Source of the DNA: Bacillota bacterium
Lineage (GTDB): Bacteria; Armatimonadota; Hebobacteria; Hebobacterales; Hebobacteraceae
Length of the DNA: 7,294 nucleotides
Direction: 5' to 3'
Assembly: GCA_030668755.1 (NCBI GenBank)
Contig: DAOVEW010000040.1
Span: 1-7,294, forward strand
A program made the translations under genes and the position numbers. The notes under the pieces were generated by a model, which was not told the origin of the DNA, did not search any database, and worked only from the letters and a program-made list of their open reading frames with translations. Shown piece by piece: positions 1 through 6,736 of the stretch (positions are counted from its first letter, which is position 1; each line of letters begins with the position of its first letter).

Positions 1-145
1 TCCTCACGAACTCGGGATCGAGGTCCTCCATGCAGTGGGCCGCCAGCTCATCCACGTCGGATGTCGTGAGGTACCGGGCCGGAATTATCACATCGGTGTT
101 CACGTTGTCGCCGTAGCGATGGGCGCGTCCGCGCAGCTCGCTCAT
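1..145 (-). CDS. leuD: 3-isopropylmalate dehydratase small subunit (LeuD), 5' part only
   Basis: Only the first 48 codons are in the window; the gene runs off the left edge. The product is the small (swivelling-domain) subunit of isopropylmalate isomerase. With LeuC it interconverts 2- and 3-isopropylmalate in the cytoplasm during leucine synthesis. The visible N-terminus begins [20 protein letters not shown] and continues [17 protein letters not shown], the standard start of bacterial LeuD: the [16 protein letters not shown] block is followed by the substrate-loop region, here YLTT. The ATG (145-143) overlaps the leuC TGA (144-142) as ATGA, so translation is probably coupled to leuC. A strong GGAGGAG (157-151) lies 5 bases upstream, inside the end of leuC. 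Homoaconitase small subunits share this fold, but the adjacent leuA favours the leucine role. Identity is secure; full length cannot be assessed. Confidence 0.95.
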   Translation of the reverse strand, partial: MSELRGRAHRYGDNVNTDVIIPARYLTTSDVDELAAHCMEDLDPEFVR

Positions 146-1404
146 GATAGCTCCTCCGGGCCTCCGACCCGGCCCAGGACAGCCGAGGCCGCGGCCACCG
201 CGGGACCGGCCAGGTAGACCTCGCTCTCCGGATGGCCCATGCGCCCGACGAAGTTGCGGTTCGTGGTCGCCACCGCGCGCTCGCCCTTGGCGAGCACCCC
301 CATGTGCAGGCCCAGGCACGGGCCGCAGGTGGGAGTGCTGAGAGCGCCCTCGGCGTGGAGGAACACCTCCGCCAGGCCTTCTTCGATTGCCTGCAGGTGC
401 ACCCGCGGGGTGGCCGGGATGACGATCAGGCGCACATCCGGATGGACTTTGCGGCCCCTGAGAATCTCGGCCGCCATTCGCAGATCCTCGATCCGTCCGT
501 TGGTGCACGAGCCGATCACAGACTGATCGATGCTGACCTCGCGCACCTCGCCCACCGGCCGCGCGTTCTCCGGCAGGTGCGGGAGCGCCACCTGAAGCTC
601 TATCTGCGAGCAGTCGATCTCCAGGGTGCGCGCGTAGGCCGCGTCCGGGTCGCCTGCGACCGCCCGGTCCGGCCGGGATGTGACGGACTTCATAAAGGCC
701 TCGGTGACGGCGTCGGGCGCGATGATCCCGTTCTTGGCCCCCGCCTCGATGGCCATATTGCACATGGTGAGCCGGTCGGCCATGGGCAGCGCCTCGATGG
801 CTTCGCCGCAGAACTCGAGGGCCTGGTAGACCGCTCCCGCGACGCCGATCCGGCCGATGGTGTACAGGATGAGGTCCTTGCCGCCGACCCACTGCTTCCG
901 CTCGCCGCGGTAGACCACCTTGACCGTCTCGGGCGCCCTCAGCCAACACTCTCCGGTGGCCATCGCGCTCGCCAGGTCGGTGCTGCCGACCCCGGTGGCG
1001 AAGGCGCCGAGCGCGCCGTACGTGCAGGTGTGGGAGTCCGCGCCGATGATGCACTCGCCGGGAGCCACCAGGCCTTCCTCGGGCAGAAGGGCGTGCTCGA
1101 TGCCCGCGCGGCCGACGTCGTAGAAGTGCTCGAGGTCGTGCTCGCGAGCGAACTCGCGCATGACGCGGCACTGCTCGGCGGCCTTGATGTCCTTGTTCGG
1201 CGTCCCGTGGTCGGCGACGAGGACGACGCGCGCCGGCTCCGCAAGCCCCCCCGCCCCGATCTTCCGGAACTCCTCAATGGCCAGCGGGGCCGTCACATCG
1301 TTGCCGAGCATCAGGTCCAGTCGGGCCGACACGAACTGGCCCGGGCGGACCTCGTCCCGCCCCGAGTGAGCGGCGAGTATCTTCTCAGTGATCGTCTGAC
1401 CCAT
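142..1404 (-). CDS. leuC: 3-isopropylmalate dehydratase large subunit (LeuC, ~420-residue type)
   Basis: This is the catalytic [4Fe-4S] subunit of isopropylmalate isomerase, acting with LeuD in leucine synthesis. The 420 residues match the shorter LeuC/homoaconitase type found in archaea and many bacteria rather than the ~470-residue E. coli type. Visible aconitase-family signatures are [20 protein letters not shown] at about 121-140, the first cluster-ligand motif GSCTNG (Cys300), and TCGPCLG with Cys360 and Cys363, completing three Fe-S ligands. The [15 protein letters not shown] substrate/anion-binding stretch follows at about 380-394. The N-terminus [11 protein letters not shown] is the usual one for this type, which supports the ATG at 1404. 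The start lies 5 bases after the leuA TAG with only a weak GAAAGG-like site about 10 bases upstream, suggesting translational coupling. The end overlaps leuD by 4 bases. Homoaconitase and other hydro-lyases belong to the same family; neighbouring leuA points to the leucine pathway. Confidence 0.96.
   Translation of the reverse strand: MGQTITEKILAAHSGRDEVRPGQFVSARLDLMLGNDVTAPLAIEEFRKIGAGGLAEPARVVLVADHGTPNKDIKAAEQCRVMREFAREHDLEHFYDVGRAGIEHALLPEEGLVAPGECIIGADSHTCTYGALGAFATGVGSTDLASAMATGECWLRAPETVKVVYRGERKQWVGGKDLILYTIGRIGVAGAVYQALEFCGEAIEALPMADRLTMCNMAIEAGAKNGIIAPDAVTEAFMKSVTSRPDRAVAGDPDAAYARTLEIDCSQIELQVALPHLPENARPVGEVREVSIDQSVIGSCTNGRIEDLRMAAEILRGRKVHPDVRLIVIPATPRVHLQAIEEGLAEVFLHAEGALSTPTCGPCLGLHMGVLAKGERAVATTNRNFVGRMGHPESEVYLAGPAVAAASAVLGRVGGPEELS
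151..157 (-). promoter_or_regulatory. Ribosome binding site of leuD
   Basis: GGAGGAG on the minus strand, 5 bases before the leuD ATG and inside the last codons of leuC. Its position and strength fix the leuD start and support re-initiation at the ATGA overlap. Confidence 0.8.
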
Positions 1405-1409
1405 CTAAG

Positions 1410-3041
1410 CTACGCCTTTCGCTTCCCCTTCTTGCGCGCTGTCGTCCGCCTCTTGCGCTTCGCGCTCTTACGCACCTGCCTGCGGTGGCCCTCCACGCGG
1501 AAGACGACCTTGTTCAGGGCCTGCACGTAGGCCTTCGCCGAGGCCTCGATGATATCCATGCTCGAACCGCGGCCCGTGTGGACGGCCCCCGATTTGTCGC
1601 TCACGCGGACGGTCACCTCCCCCAGCGCGTCCGTGCCTCCGGTCACCGAGCTGACCGTATAGTCCACCAAGCTATGGGGTATGTTCACGACCTGGTTCAC
1701 CGCGCGGTAGACCGCGTCGACGCTGCCGACGCCGCTGGACACGGCCTGCGAAGTCTCGCCGTTGCGGCGCAGGCGAACGGTGGCGGTGGGGATGGTGGTC
1801 CCGCCGCTCACCACATGCAGGTAGTCGAGCGCGTAGATCTCCTGGGTCAGCCGCAGCTCGTCCGCGACCAGGGACTCCAGCTCGTCGTCGGTGACCTCTT
1901 TGCGCTGGTCGGCGAGCGCCAGGAACCGCTGATAGGTGCTCTCGAGCTCCTCCGGAGACAAGTCGTGGCCAAGCTCGGCCAGGCGATGGCGGACGGCCTT
2001 TCGTCCGGACCGGCTCGTGAGCACGATCTCGCTCTTCTCGCGACCAATGGTCTGGGGACGGACGATCTCGAAGGTGGAGCGCCGTTTCCACAGCTTGATG
2101 ACCCCGTCGACGTGGACGCCGGAAGAGTGTGCGAAGGCGTTGGCGCCGACTATGGCTTTGTTGGGCTGGACCGCTATGCCGGTCACATCGCGGAGGAGTC
2201 GGCTGCTCCGGTAGATCTCCTTCAGATTGATGCCTGTCTCGAACCGGCGCTTGAGCTCGCGGCGCGTGTCGAGGATGACGGCGATCTCCTCCAGTGCCGC
2301 GTTGCCGGCCCGCTCGCCCAAGCCATTGATGGTGCACTCAACCTGGGTCGCTCCGTTCAGAATTCCTGCGAGCGAGTTCGCCGTGGCGAGGCCGAGGTCG
2401 TCGTGACAGTGAACGCTGATGGTCGCCTTGGCGATGTTCGGAACCGTCTCCCGCAGGCGGCGGATGAGGTCGCCGAACTCATCCGGTATCGCGTAGCCCA
2501 GGGTGTCGGGGATGTTGATGATGGATGCCCCGGCCTCGATGGTTGCCTCCACGATCTCGCAGAGGAAATCGAACTCCGTGCGCGTGGCGTCCATGGGAGA
2601 GAACTCGACCTCGTCTATCTGAGAACGGGCCCGTTCCACCGAGGACACGGCCATGTCGAGCACTTCCTGCTTGCTCTTGCGCAGGATACCCTCTCGATGC
2701 TGGGGCGATGTGCTGAGGAAGGCATGAAGCCGCACTCGCCTGCCGGCCTTGAGGGCCTCGGCCGTGCGGTCCACGGCCTCGAGGCGACAGAGAGTCAGGC
2801 CGCAAATCGTCGGCCCCTTGACCTCTCTGGCGATCCGCTGGACTGCCTCGAAATCCCCCGGAGAGGAGTAGGGAAAGCCGGCCTCGATGACGTCCACTCG
2901 GAGCCGCGCAAGCTGGTGCGCGACCTTGAGCTTCTCCTCGATGCTCATCGCCGCGCCGGGGCACTGCTCCGCATCCCGGAGCGTCGTATCGAAAATGACG
3001 ATCCTCTTCTTCTTGCTCTTCGACTTCTTCGCGGCAGGCAT
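1410..3041 (-). CDS. leuA: 2-isopropylmalate synthase (LeuA) with basic tails at both ends
   Basis: LeuA condenses acetyl-CoA with 2-ketoisovalerate, the committed step of leucine synthesis. The 543-residue protein has a TIM-barrel catalytic domain (about 14-290), a linker region, and a C-terminal LeuA allosteric domain (about 404-515), where leucine feedback normally acts. Metal and catalytic motifs are present: FDTTLRD (Arg22, Asp23), HCHDD (His211, His213), NGLGERAGN (Asn247) and HSSGVHVDG (305-313). Two family positions differ: DGEQ is DAEQ (Ala24), and the Glu of the usual SPED is Met150. The N-terminus carries KKSKSKKKR (residues 5-13) and the C-terminus about 25 residues dominated by Lys and Arg, making the protein slightly longer than the usual ~510. 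AGGAGG lies 7 bases before the ATG; the gene is 31 bases after ilvC and 5 bases before leuC. Citramalate and homocitrate synthases are relatives, but the length, allosteric domain and leuCD context support LeuA. Confidence 0.95.
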   Translation of the reverse strand: MPAAKKSKSKKKRIVIFDTTLRDAEQCPGAAMSIEEKLKVAHQLARLRVDVIEAGFPYSSPGDFEAVQRIAREVKGPTICGLTLCRLEAVDRTAEALKAGRRVRLHAFLSTSPQHREGILRKSKQEVLDMAVSSVERARSQIDEVEFSPMDATRTEFDFLCEIVEATIEAGASIINIPDTLGYAIPDEFGDLIRRLRETVPNIAKATISVHCHDDLGLATANSLAGILNGATQVECTINGLGERAGNAALEEIAVILDTRRELKRRFETGINLKEIYRSSRLLRDVTGIAVQPNKAIVGANAFAHSSGVHVDGVIKLWKRRSTFEIVRPQTIGREKSEIVLTSRSGRKAVRHRLAELGHDLSPEELESTYQRFLALADQRKEVTDDELESLVADELRLTQEIYALDYLHVVSGGTTIPTATVRLRRNGETSQAVSSGVGSVDAVYRAVNQVVNIPHSLVDYTVSSVTGGTDALGEVTVRVSDKSGAVHTGRGSSMDIIEASAKAYVQALNKVVFRVEGHRRQVRKSAKRKRRTTARKKGKRKA

Positions 3042-3048
3042 GGCCCAG

Positions 3049-3054
3049 CCTCCT
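3049..3054 (-). promoter_or_regulatory. Ribosome binding site of leuA
   Basis: A perfect AGGAGG on the minus strand, 7 bases before the leuA ATG, in the 31-base ilvC-leuA gap. It supports the start that includes the lysine-rich N-terminal tail. Confidence 0.85.
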
Positions 3055-3072
3055 ACTCGATTGCCCCCGCCC

Positions 3073-4065
3073 TTATTCCTCCAGCCACGGCATCATCTTG
3101 CGCAGCTTGGCCCCGATCTGCTCTATTGGATGGCTCGCATCCACCTCGCGCAGCCGCGTGAAGACGGGGCGCCCCGCTTGGTTCTCCAGAATCCACTCCC
3201 GCGCGAACTCGCCGGTCTGGATCTCCTCCAGGGTCTCCTCCATGGCATCGCGCACCTCCGGCCCGATGATGCGGGGGCCGCGGGTCATATCCCCGTACTC
3301 GGCGGTATCGCTGACGCGGCGGCGCATGCCGCTGATGCCGCGCGCCTGAATGAGGTCCACGATCAGCTTGAGCTCGTGGAGCACCTCGTAGTAGGCGCAC
3401 TCGGGCTGGTAGCCGGCCTCCACGAGGGTCTCGAAACCGGCCTTTATCAACTCGGTCACGCCGCCGCACAGGACGGTCTGCTCGCCGAACAGATCGGTCT
3501 CCGTCTCCTCCTGGAAGGTGGTTTCCAGCACGCCGGCGCGGGTCGCGCCGAGGGCCTTGGCGTAGGCGAGCGCCACGTCCATCGCCTTTCCGCTGGCGTC
3601 CTGATGCACCGCGACGAGGGCCGGGACGCCGCGCCCGCGCTCGTACTCGGTCCTCACCAGGGAGCCGGGGCCCTTCGGGGCCACCATGATGACGTCCACA
3701 TTGCTCGGGGGCACGATCTGGTTGTAGTGGATGTTGAAGCCGTGCGCGAACATGAGCGCGTTGCCCCGCTTCAGGTTGGGCTCGATGGCCTCTCGGTAGA
3801 CCGCCGGCTGCACGTGATCCTGGGTCAGCAGGGCCATGACATTGGCCTTGCCCGCCGCCTCCGCCGCCGACATGACGGACATGTCGTCGGCCTTCGCGTT
3901 CTTCCAGGCCGGTGTGCCCTCGAGCTCGGCCGTCACTACCTTGACGCCGCTGTCTCGCAGGCACAGGGCGTGGGCCCGGCCCTGAATGCCGTAGCCGATG
4001 ATCGCCACGGTCTTTCCTCGAAGCACGCTCAGCTTCGCATTCCGATCTCGGTACACCGTTGCCAT
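3073..4065 (-). CDS. ilvC: Ketol-acid reductoisomerase, class I, with an acidic cofactor loop
   Basis: KARI isomerises and reduces 2-acetolactate and 2-aceto-2-hydroxybutyrate to the dihydroxy acids, using Mg2+ and a nicotinamide cofactor. At 330 residues it is the short class I form. The Rossmann domain (about 1-182) opens with [10 protein letters not shown] (24-33; commonly GYGSQGHAHA), so GxGxxG is kept. The knotted helical domain follows. Expected active-site residues are present: His108 (AHGF), Lys131 (APKGPG), Asp191 and Glu195 (TDLFGEQ), Glu227 and Glu231 (YYEVLHELK) and Ser252 (SDTAEYG). The loop that chooses NADPH or NADH reads AELEGTPAW (46-54), where typical enzymes have an Arg and one or two Ser that bind the 2'-phosphate. 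Here there is Glu47 and no Arg or Ser, so NADH preference is inferred. AGGAGG lies 9 bases before the ATG. The gene follows the small membrane-protein gene by 42 bases and precedes leuA by 31. Confidence 0.97.
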   Translation of the reverse strand: MATVYRDRNAKLSVLRGKTVAIIGYGIQGRAHALCLRDSGVKVVTAELEGTPAWKNAKADDMSVMSAAEAAGKANVMALLTQDHVQPAVYREAIEPNLKRGNALMFAHGFNIHYNQIVPPSNVDVIMVAPKGPGSLVRTEYERGRGVPALVAVHQDASGKAMDVALAYAKALGATRAGVLETTFQEETETDLFGEQTVLCGGVTELIKAGFETLVEAGYQPECAYYEVLHELKLIVDLIQARGISGMRRRVSDTAEYGDMTRGPRIIGPEVRDAMEETLEEIQTGEFAREWILENQAGRPVFTRLREVDASHPIEQIGAKLRKMMPWLEE

Positions 4066-4074
4066 TGTTGTTGT

Positions 4075-4080
4075 CCTCCT
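4075..4080 (-). promoter_or_regulatory. Ribosome binding site of ilvC
   Basis: AGGAGG on the minus strand, 9 bases before the ilvC ATG. It lies just after the inverted-repeat region, so a structure there could influence access to it, although the site itself is outside the stems. Confidence 0.85.
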
Positions 4081-4091
4081 CGCCGATCTTT

Positions 4092-4134
4092 CTCGCTGCG
4101 GTGCGAGCTATGATTCCGAACGCAGCGAAGAATC
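4092..4134 (-). repeat. Inverted-repeat region between the membrane-protein gene and ilvC
   Basis: Three short inverted repeats are nested or overlapping here. CGCTGCG (4094-4100) pairs with CGCAGCG (4121-4127) across a 20-base loop. CTCGC (4092-4096) pairs with GCGAG (4103-4107). GATTC (4112-4116) pairs with GAATC (4130-4134). The first is incompatible with the other two, so alternative folds are possible. No T-run follows on the transcribed strand, so it is not a standard terminator. The part inside the upstream gene encodes the tail DSSLRSES, which resembles peptides I associate with a small dispersed repeat seen in many unrelated GC-rich genomes. That recollection is untested here. Confidence 0.35.
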
Positions 4135-4476
4135 GGGCGGGCCACCCGGCCCGCCGGCCATCCTCCGCCACAGCAATCCGATCAGCAGTCCGGCGACTAC
4201 GCCGAGTGCTACGAACAGCGCCAGGTTGATGAGGAGGCCGCGGACGCTGTCGAGCCCGTAGAGGCCGATCACGGCATTGTACATGCGCCACAGCCCGAAC
4301 ACCGCGGGCCCGGCCAGGCCGCAAAGCAGGCCCAGCCCAAGGCCCCGTCCCAGGCGGCGCCTCACAGCGCCGAAGATCGTCCCCACAATCAACCCGGCCG
4401 CGGGCAGCGCGAGCGCCAGCGCCCTTACCGCGCGCTCTGCTTGCTCAAGCGTGACCAGCTCTTCCATGTCAGCCAT
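4108..4476 (-). CDS. Uncharacterised small membrane protein between ilvN and ilvC
   Basis: I do not recognise this 122-residue protein. It has a short charged N-terminus (MADMEELVTLEQAERAVR), then hydrophobic stretches at about 19-38, 45-63 and 80-103, suggesting three transmembrane helices. The segments are rich in Gly, Ala and Leu with small-residue spacing suited to helix packing. Basic clusters (RRRLGR at 39-44, WRRM at 103-106) follow the first and third helices. A central WRMYNAVIGLYGLDSVRG (63-80) could be a loop or re-entrant segment. The last 15 residues (GGPGGPPDSSLRSES) look disordered and may come from a repeat. The ATG at 4476 is 6 bases after the ilvN stop with no good ribosome binding site, so coupling to ilvN is likely; Met4 (ATG at 4467) is an alternative start. 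Its place inside a tight operon suggests a real gene, but a role in branched-chain amino acid transport or regulation is only a guess. Confidence 0.7.
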   Translation of the reverse strand: MADMEELVTLEQAERAVRALALALPAAGLIVGTIFGAVRRRLGRGLGLGLLCGLAGPAVFGLWRMYNAVIGLYGLDSVRGLLINLALFVALGVVAGLLIGLLWRRMAGGPGGPPDSSLRSES

Positions 4477-4482
4477 CGCGCG

Positions 4483-4968
4483 TCAGGCCGTTCGCCCGCC
4501 GCGAGAGAGAACGATACGGCCGGTGCGCATCATCTCGCGGATGCCGTACTGGTTCAGCAGCCCAATGAGCGCGTCCACCTTGTCGGCGCTGCCCGTCACC
4601 TCGATGGTGAAGCTGCGGTCGGACACGTCCACGATGTTCGCGCGGAAGATGCTCACGGTCTGCATTATCTCGCCGCGCGCACCCGCCTCCGCGTTGACCT
4701 TGATCAGCGCCAGCTCCCGGTTGATGACGGCCTCATCTTGGTGGTCGAGGACCTTGATCACGTCCATGAGCTTGTAGAGCTGCTTCGAGATCTGCTCCAG
4801 CACGGCGTCCGGTCCCTCGACGACGATCGTCATGCGTGAAATGTCCGGGTCCTGCGTTGTGCTGACCGCAAGGCTGTCGATGTTGAAGCCCCGCCGCGCG
4901 AAGAGGCTGGCTGTCCTCGCCAGCACGCCGGGGCGGTTGTTCACCAGCACAGAGATGGTGTGTTTCAT
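4483..4968 (-). CDS. ilvN: Acetohydroxyacid synthase small (regulatory) subunit
   Basis: This is the regulatory partner of IlvB; it activates the large subunit and confers feedback inhibition by valine. The 161 residues match the usual bacterial IlvH/IlvN size. An N-terminal ACT domain (about 1-75) opens MKHTISVLVNNRPGVLARTA and includes SRMTIVVEG. Asn11, Gly14 and Asn29 fall at the same numbers as the residues reported to bind valine in E. coli IlvH, so valine sensing is probably intact. The C-terminal domain (about 80-157) ends in the typical GIREMMRTGRIVLSRG. The ATG lies 17 bases after the ilvB stop with a GGAGAGG site (4985-4979) upstream. The stop is 6 bases before the membrane-protein gene. 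Other ACT-domain proteins can be excluded by the two-domain layout and the neighbouring ilvB. Confidence 0.97.
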   Translation of the reverse strand: MKHTISVLVNNRPGVLARTASLFARRGFNIDSLAVSTTQDPDISRMTIVVEGPDAVLEQISKQLYKLMDVIKVLDHQDEAVINRELALIKVNAEAGARGEIMQTVSIFRANIVDVSDRSFTIEVTGSADKVDALIGLLNQYGIREMMRTGRIVLSRGGRTA

Positions 4969-4985
4969 TGGTGACGCACCTCTCC

Positions 4986-6656
4986 TCAGTCCACCAGCAT
5001 CTCGTCAACCGTGCCGCCTGCGGGCACCATTGGCATCACGTTTTCGTCGCGCGCTATGATGAAGTCGATCAGGCACGGGCGGTCCTTCAGCGCCATCGCC
5101 TTCTCGATGGCGGGGGCCACCTCCGACTCGTTCGCCACCCGCATACCCACGCCCCCGTACGCCTCCACGAGCTTCACGAAGTCCGGCGTACCGACGTTGA
5201 TATCCGTGTGCGAGAGCCGATTCTTGAAGAACATCGTCTGCCACTGGCGCACCATGCCGAGGTAGCCATTGTTGAGCACCGCGATCTTCACCGGGATCTT
5301 GTTCGCGACCGCGGTGGCCATCTCTTGGATGTTCATCTGGATGCTGCCGTCTCCGGCGATGTCCCAGACCACCTGGTTCGGGCATGCCACCTGAGCGCCG
5401 ATAGCCGCTGGGAAGCCATACCCCATGGTGCCGAGGCCGCCTGAGCTGAGAAACTGGTGCGAGCGCTTGCAGGGATACCACTGCGCGGCCCACATCTGGT
5501 TCTGGCCCACCTCGGTGACGATGATGGCATCGCCCTTGGTCGCCCTGTGTATCTCGCGGACGATGAACTGCGGCTTCAGGCCGTCGCCCTTCCAGCGCAT
5601 GGGGTACTGCTTCTTCCACTCGTCTATGGTCTTGCGCCACTCGGGATGGCGCTTTCGGGCGACGCGGCCAAGGAGCTCCGCCAGAACGCTCTTGACGTCA
5701 CCCACGATCGGAAGCGCCGGAACCACGTTCTTGCCGATCTCGGCCGGATCTATATCTATGTGGATGAACTTCGCGTTGCGCGCGAACATGTCGAGCTTGC
5801 CGGTAACGCGATCGTCAAACCTCGTGCCCACGGCTAGAATGACGTCCGCTTCGTGCAGCGCGTAGTTGGCGTAGGCGGTCCCGTGCATGCCCGGCATTCC
5901 CAGGCAGAGCTCGTGGTCTTCGGGAAAACCGCCCTTGCCCATCAGAGTCATGGTCACGGCCGCGTCGATACGCTCGGCCAGCGCCAGCAGCTCGGCCTGC
6001 GCGTCCGAGCTGTTCACACCGCCGCCCCCATAGATGGCGGGACGCCGGGCGGAATCCAGAAGCTCCGCCGCACGCTCGATCATCTTCGGGTGCCCCGTCG
6101 TCGTCGGCCGATACCCAGGGAGCTCGACGCTCTCCGGATACTCGAACTCGATCTCGGCCTGCTGCATATCCCGGGGGAAGTCGATCAGAACCGGCCCCGG
6201 ACGGCCCGAGCGCGCGATGTAGAACGCCTCCTTCACGGTCCCGGGGATATCCTCCGCTTTGGTGATGAGGTAGTTATGCTTCGTGATCGGCAGGGTGATG
6301 CCGGTGATGTCGACCTCCTGGAAGGAGTCCTTGCCGATGGCGAAGGTCGGCACCTGGCCGGTCACCGCTACAATCGGCACGGAGTCCATGTAGGCGGTGG
6401 CGATGCCGGTCACCAAGTTGGTCGCACCCGGTCCGGACGTCGCCATGCACACTCCCACGCCGCCGCCGGCGCGGGCGTACCCGTCGGCCGCGTGGGCCGC
6501 GCCCTGCTCGTGGCGGACCAATATGTGCCGGATATCCGCCACGTCGTAGAGCTCATCGTAGATGGGGAGCATCGCGCCGCCCGGGTAGCCGAAGATGACC
6601 TGGACGCCCTCGCGCCTCAGACACTCGATCAAAGCCTGCGCGCCGGTCATCTTCAT
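4986..6656 (-). CDS. ilvB: Acetohydroxyacid synthase large (catalytic) subunit
   Basis: The ThDP- and FAD-dependent large subunit joins pyruvate with pyruvate or 2-ketobutyrate, the first common step to valine, leucine and isoleucine. From the chosen ATG it has 556 residues, normal for IlvB. The N-terminal ThDP domain carries the catalytic Glu50 in RHEQGAAHAADGYARA. The central FAD-binding domain spans about 185-340. The C-terminal ThDP domain has GDGS (435-438) followed by LNNGYLGMVRQWQ (461-473). Trp472 in VRQWQ matches the substrate-selecting Trp typical of biosynthetic AHAS rather than catabolic acetolactate synthase. The start MKMTGAQALIECLRREGV is the usual family N-terminus and has AAGGAAGG 7 bases upstream. 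The frame stays open further 5'. An ATG at 6740, overlapping the ilvD stop as ATGA, would add 28 mostly basic residues (584 in total), and the choice between them is not settled. ilvN follows 17 bases downstream. Confidence 0.95.
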   Translation of the reverse strand: MKMTGAQALIECLRREGVQVIFGYPGGAMLPIYDELYDVADIRHILVRHEQGAAHAADGYARAGGGVGVCMATSGPGATNLVTGIATAYMDSVPIVAVTGQVPTFAIGKDSFQEVDITGITLPITKHNYLITKAEDIPGTVKEAFYIARSGRPGPVLIDFPRDMQQAEIEFEYPESVELPGYRPTTTGHPKMIERAAELLDSARRPAIYGGGGVNSSDAQAELLALAERIDAAVTMTLMGKGGFPEDHELCLGMPGMHGTAYANYALHEADVILAVGTRFDDRVTGKLDMFARNAKFIHIDIDPAEIGKNVVPALPIVGDVKSVLAELLGRVARKRHPEWRKTIDEWKKQYPMRWKGDGLKPQFIVREIHRATKGDAIIVTEVGQNQMWAAQWYPCKRSHQFLSSGGLGTMGYGFPAAIGAQVACPNQVVWDIAGDGSIQMNIQEMATAVANKIPVKIAVLNNGYLGMVRQWQTMFFKNRLSHTDINVGTPDFVKLVEAYGGVGMRVANESEVAPAIEKAMALKDRPCLIDFIIARDENVMPMVPAGGTVDEMLVD

Positions 6657-6663
6657 GGCTGCA

Positions 6664-6671
6664 CCTTCCTT
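6664..6671 (-). promoter_or_regulatory. Ribosome binding site supporting the shorter ilvB start
   Basis: AAGGAAGG on the minus strand, 7 bases before the ATG at 6656. It favours the family-typical start. A competing GGAAGG (6752-6747) stands 6 bases before the upstream ATG at 6740, so the sites do not fully decide the question. Confidence 0.65.
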
Positions 6672-6736
6672 TCTGCGGGGCGCCGGACGGGTCCGAGAGC
6701 GCCTCCGCTTGCCTTCCTTTGCTCCTCTTCGCTCAC

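Noticed and set aside
142..1404. leuC (with leuD) as a homoaconitase for lysine synthesis
   Set aside because: The ~420-residue type includes homoaconitases, but the adjacent leuA and the ilv genes make the leucine role far more likely; specificity was not proven from sequence.
232..1530. A 432-codon open frame on the plus strand, antisense to leuC
   Set aside because: No recognisable domain and wholly opposite a clear leuC; it is a codon-bias shadow.
1485..3161. A 558-codon open frame on the plus strand, antisense to leuA
   Set aside because: It mirrors leuA, which has full family motifs and a strong ribosome binding site. The antisense product shows no recognisable domain; such frames are common in GC-rich DNA.
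4066..4107. A possible terminator or internal promoter between the membrane-protein gene and ilvC
   Set aside because: The inverted repeats have no following T-run on the transcribed strand, and I could find no well-spaced -35/-10 pair.
2887..4113. A 408-codon open frame on the plus strand, antisense to ilvC and the leuA start
   Set aside because: It crosses two well-supported genes, has no recognisable motifs, and its start has no supporting context.
3053..4324. A 423-codon open frame on the minus strand in another frame over ilvC
   Set aside because: The translation is Arg/Gly/Pro-rich low-complexity text typical of an out-of-frame reading; ilvC in the neighbouring frame is unmistakable.
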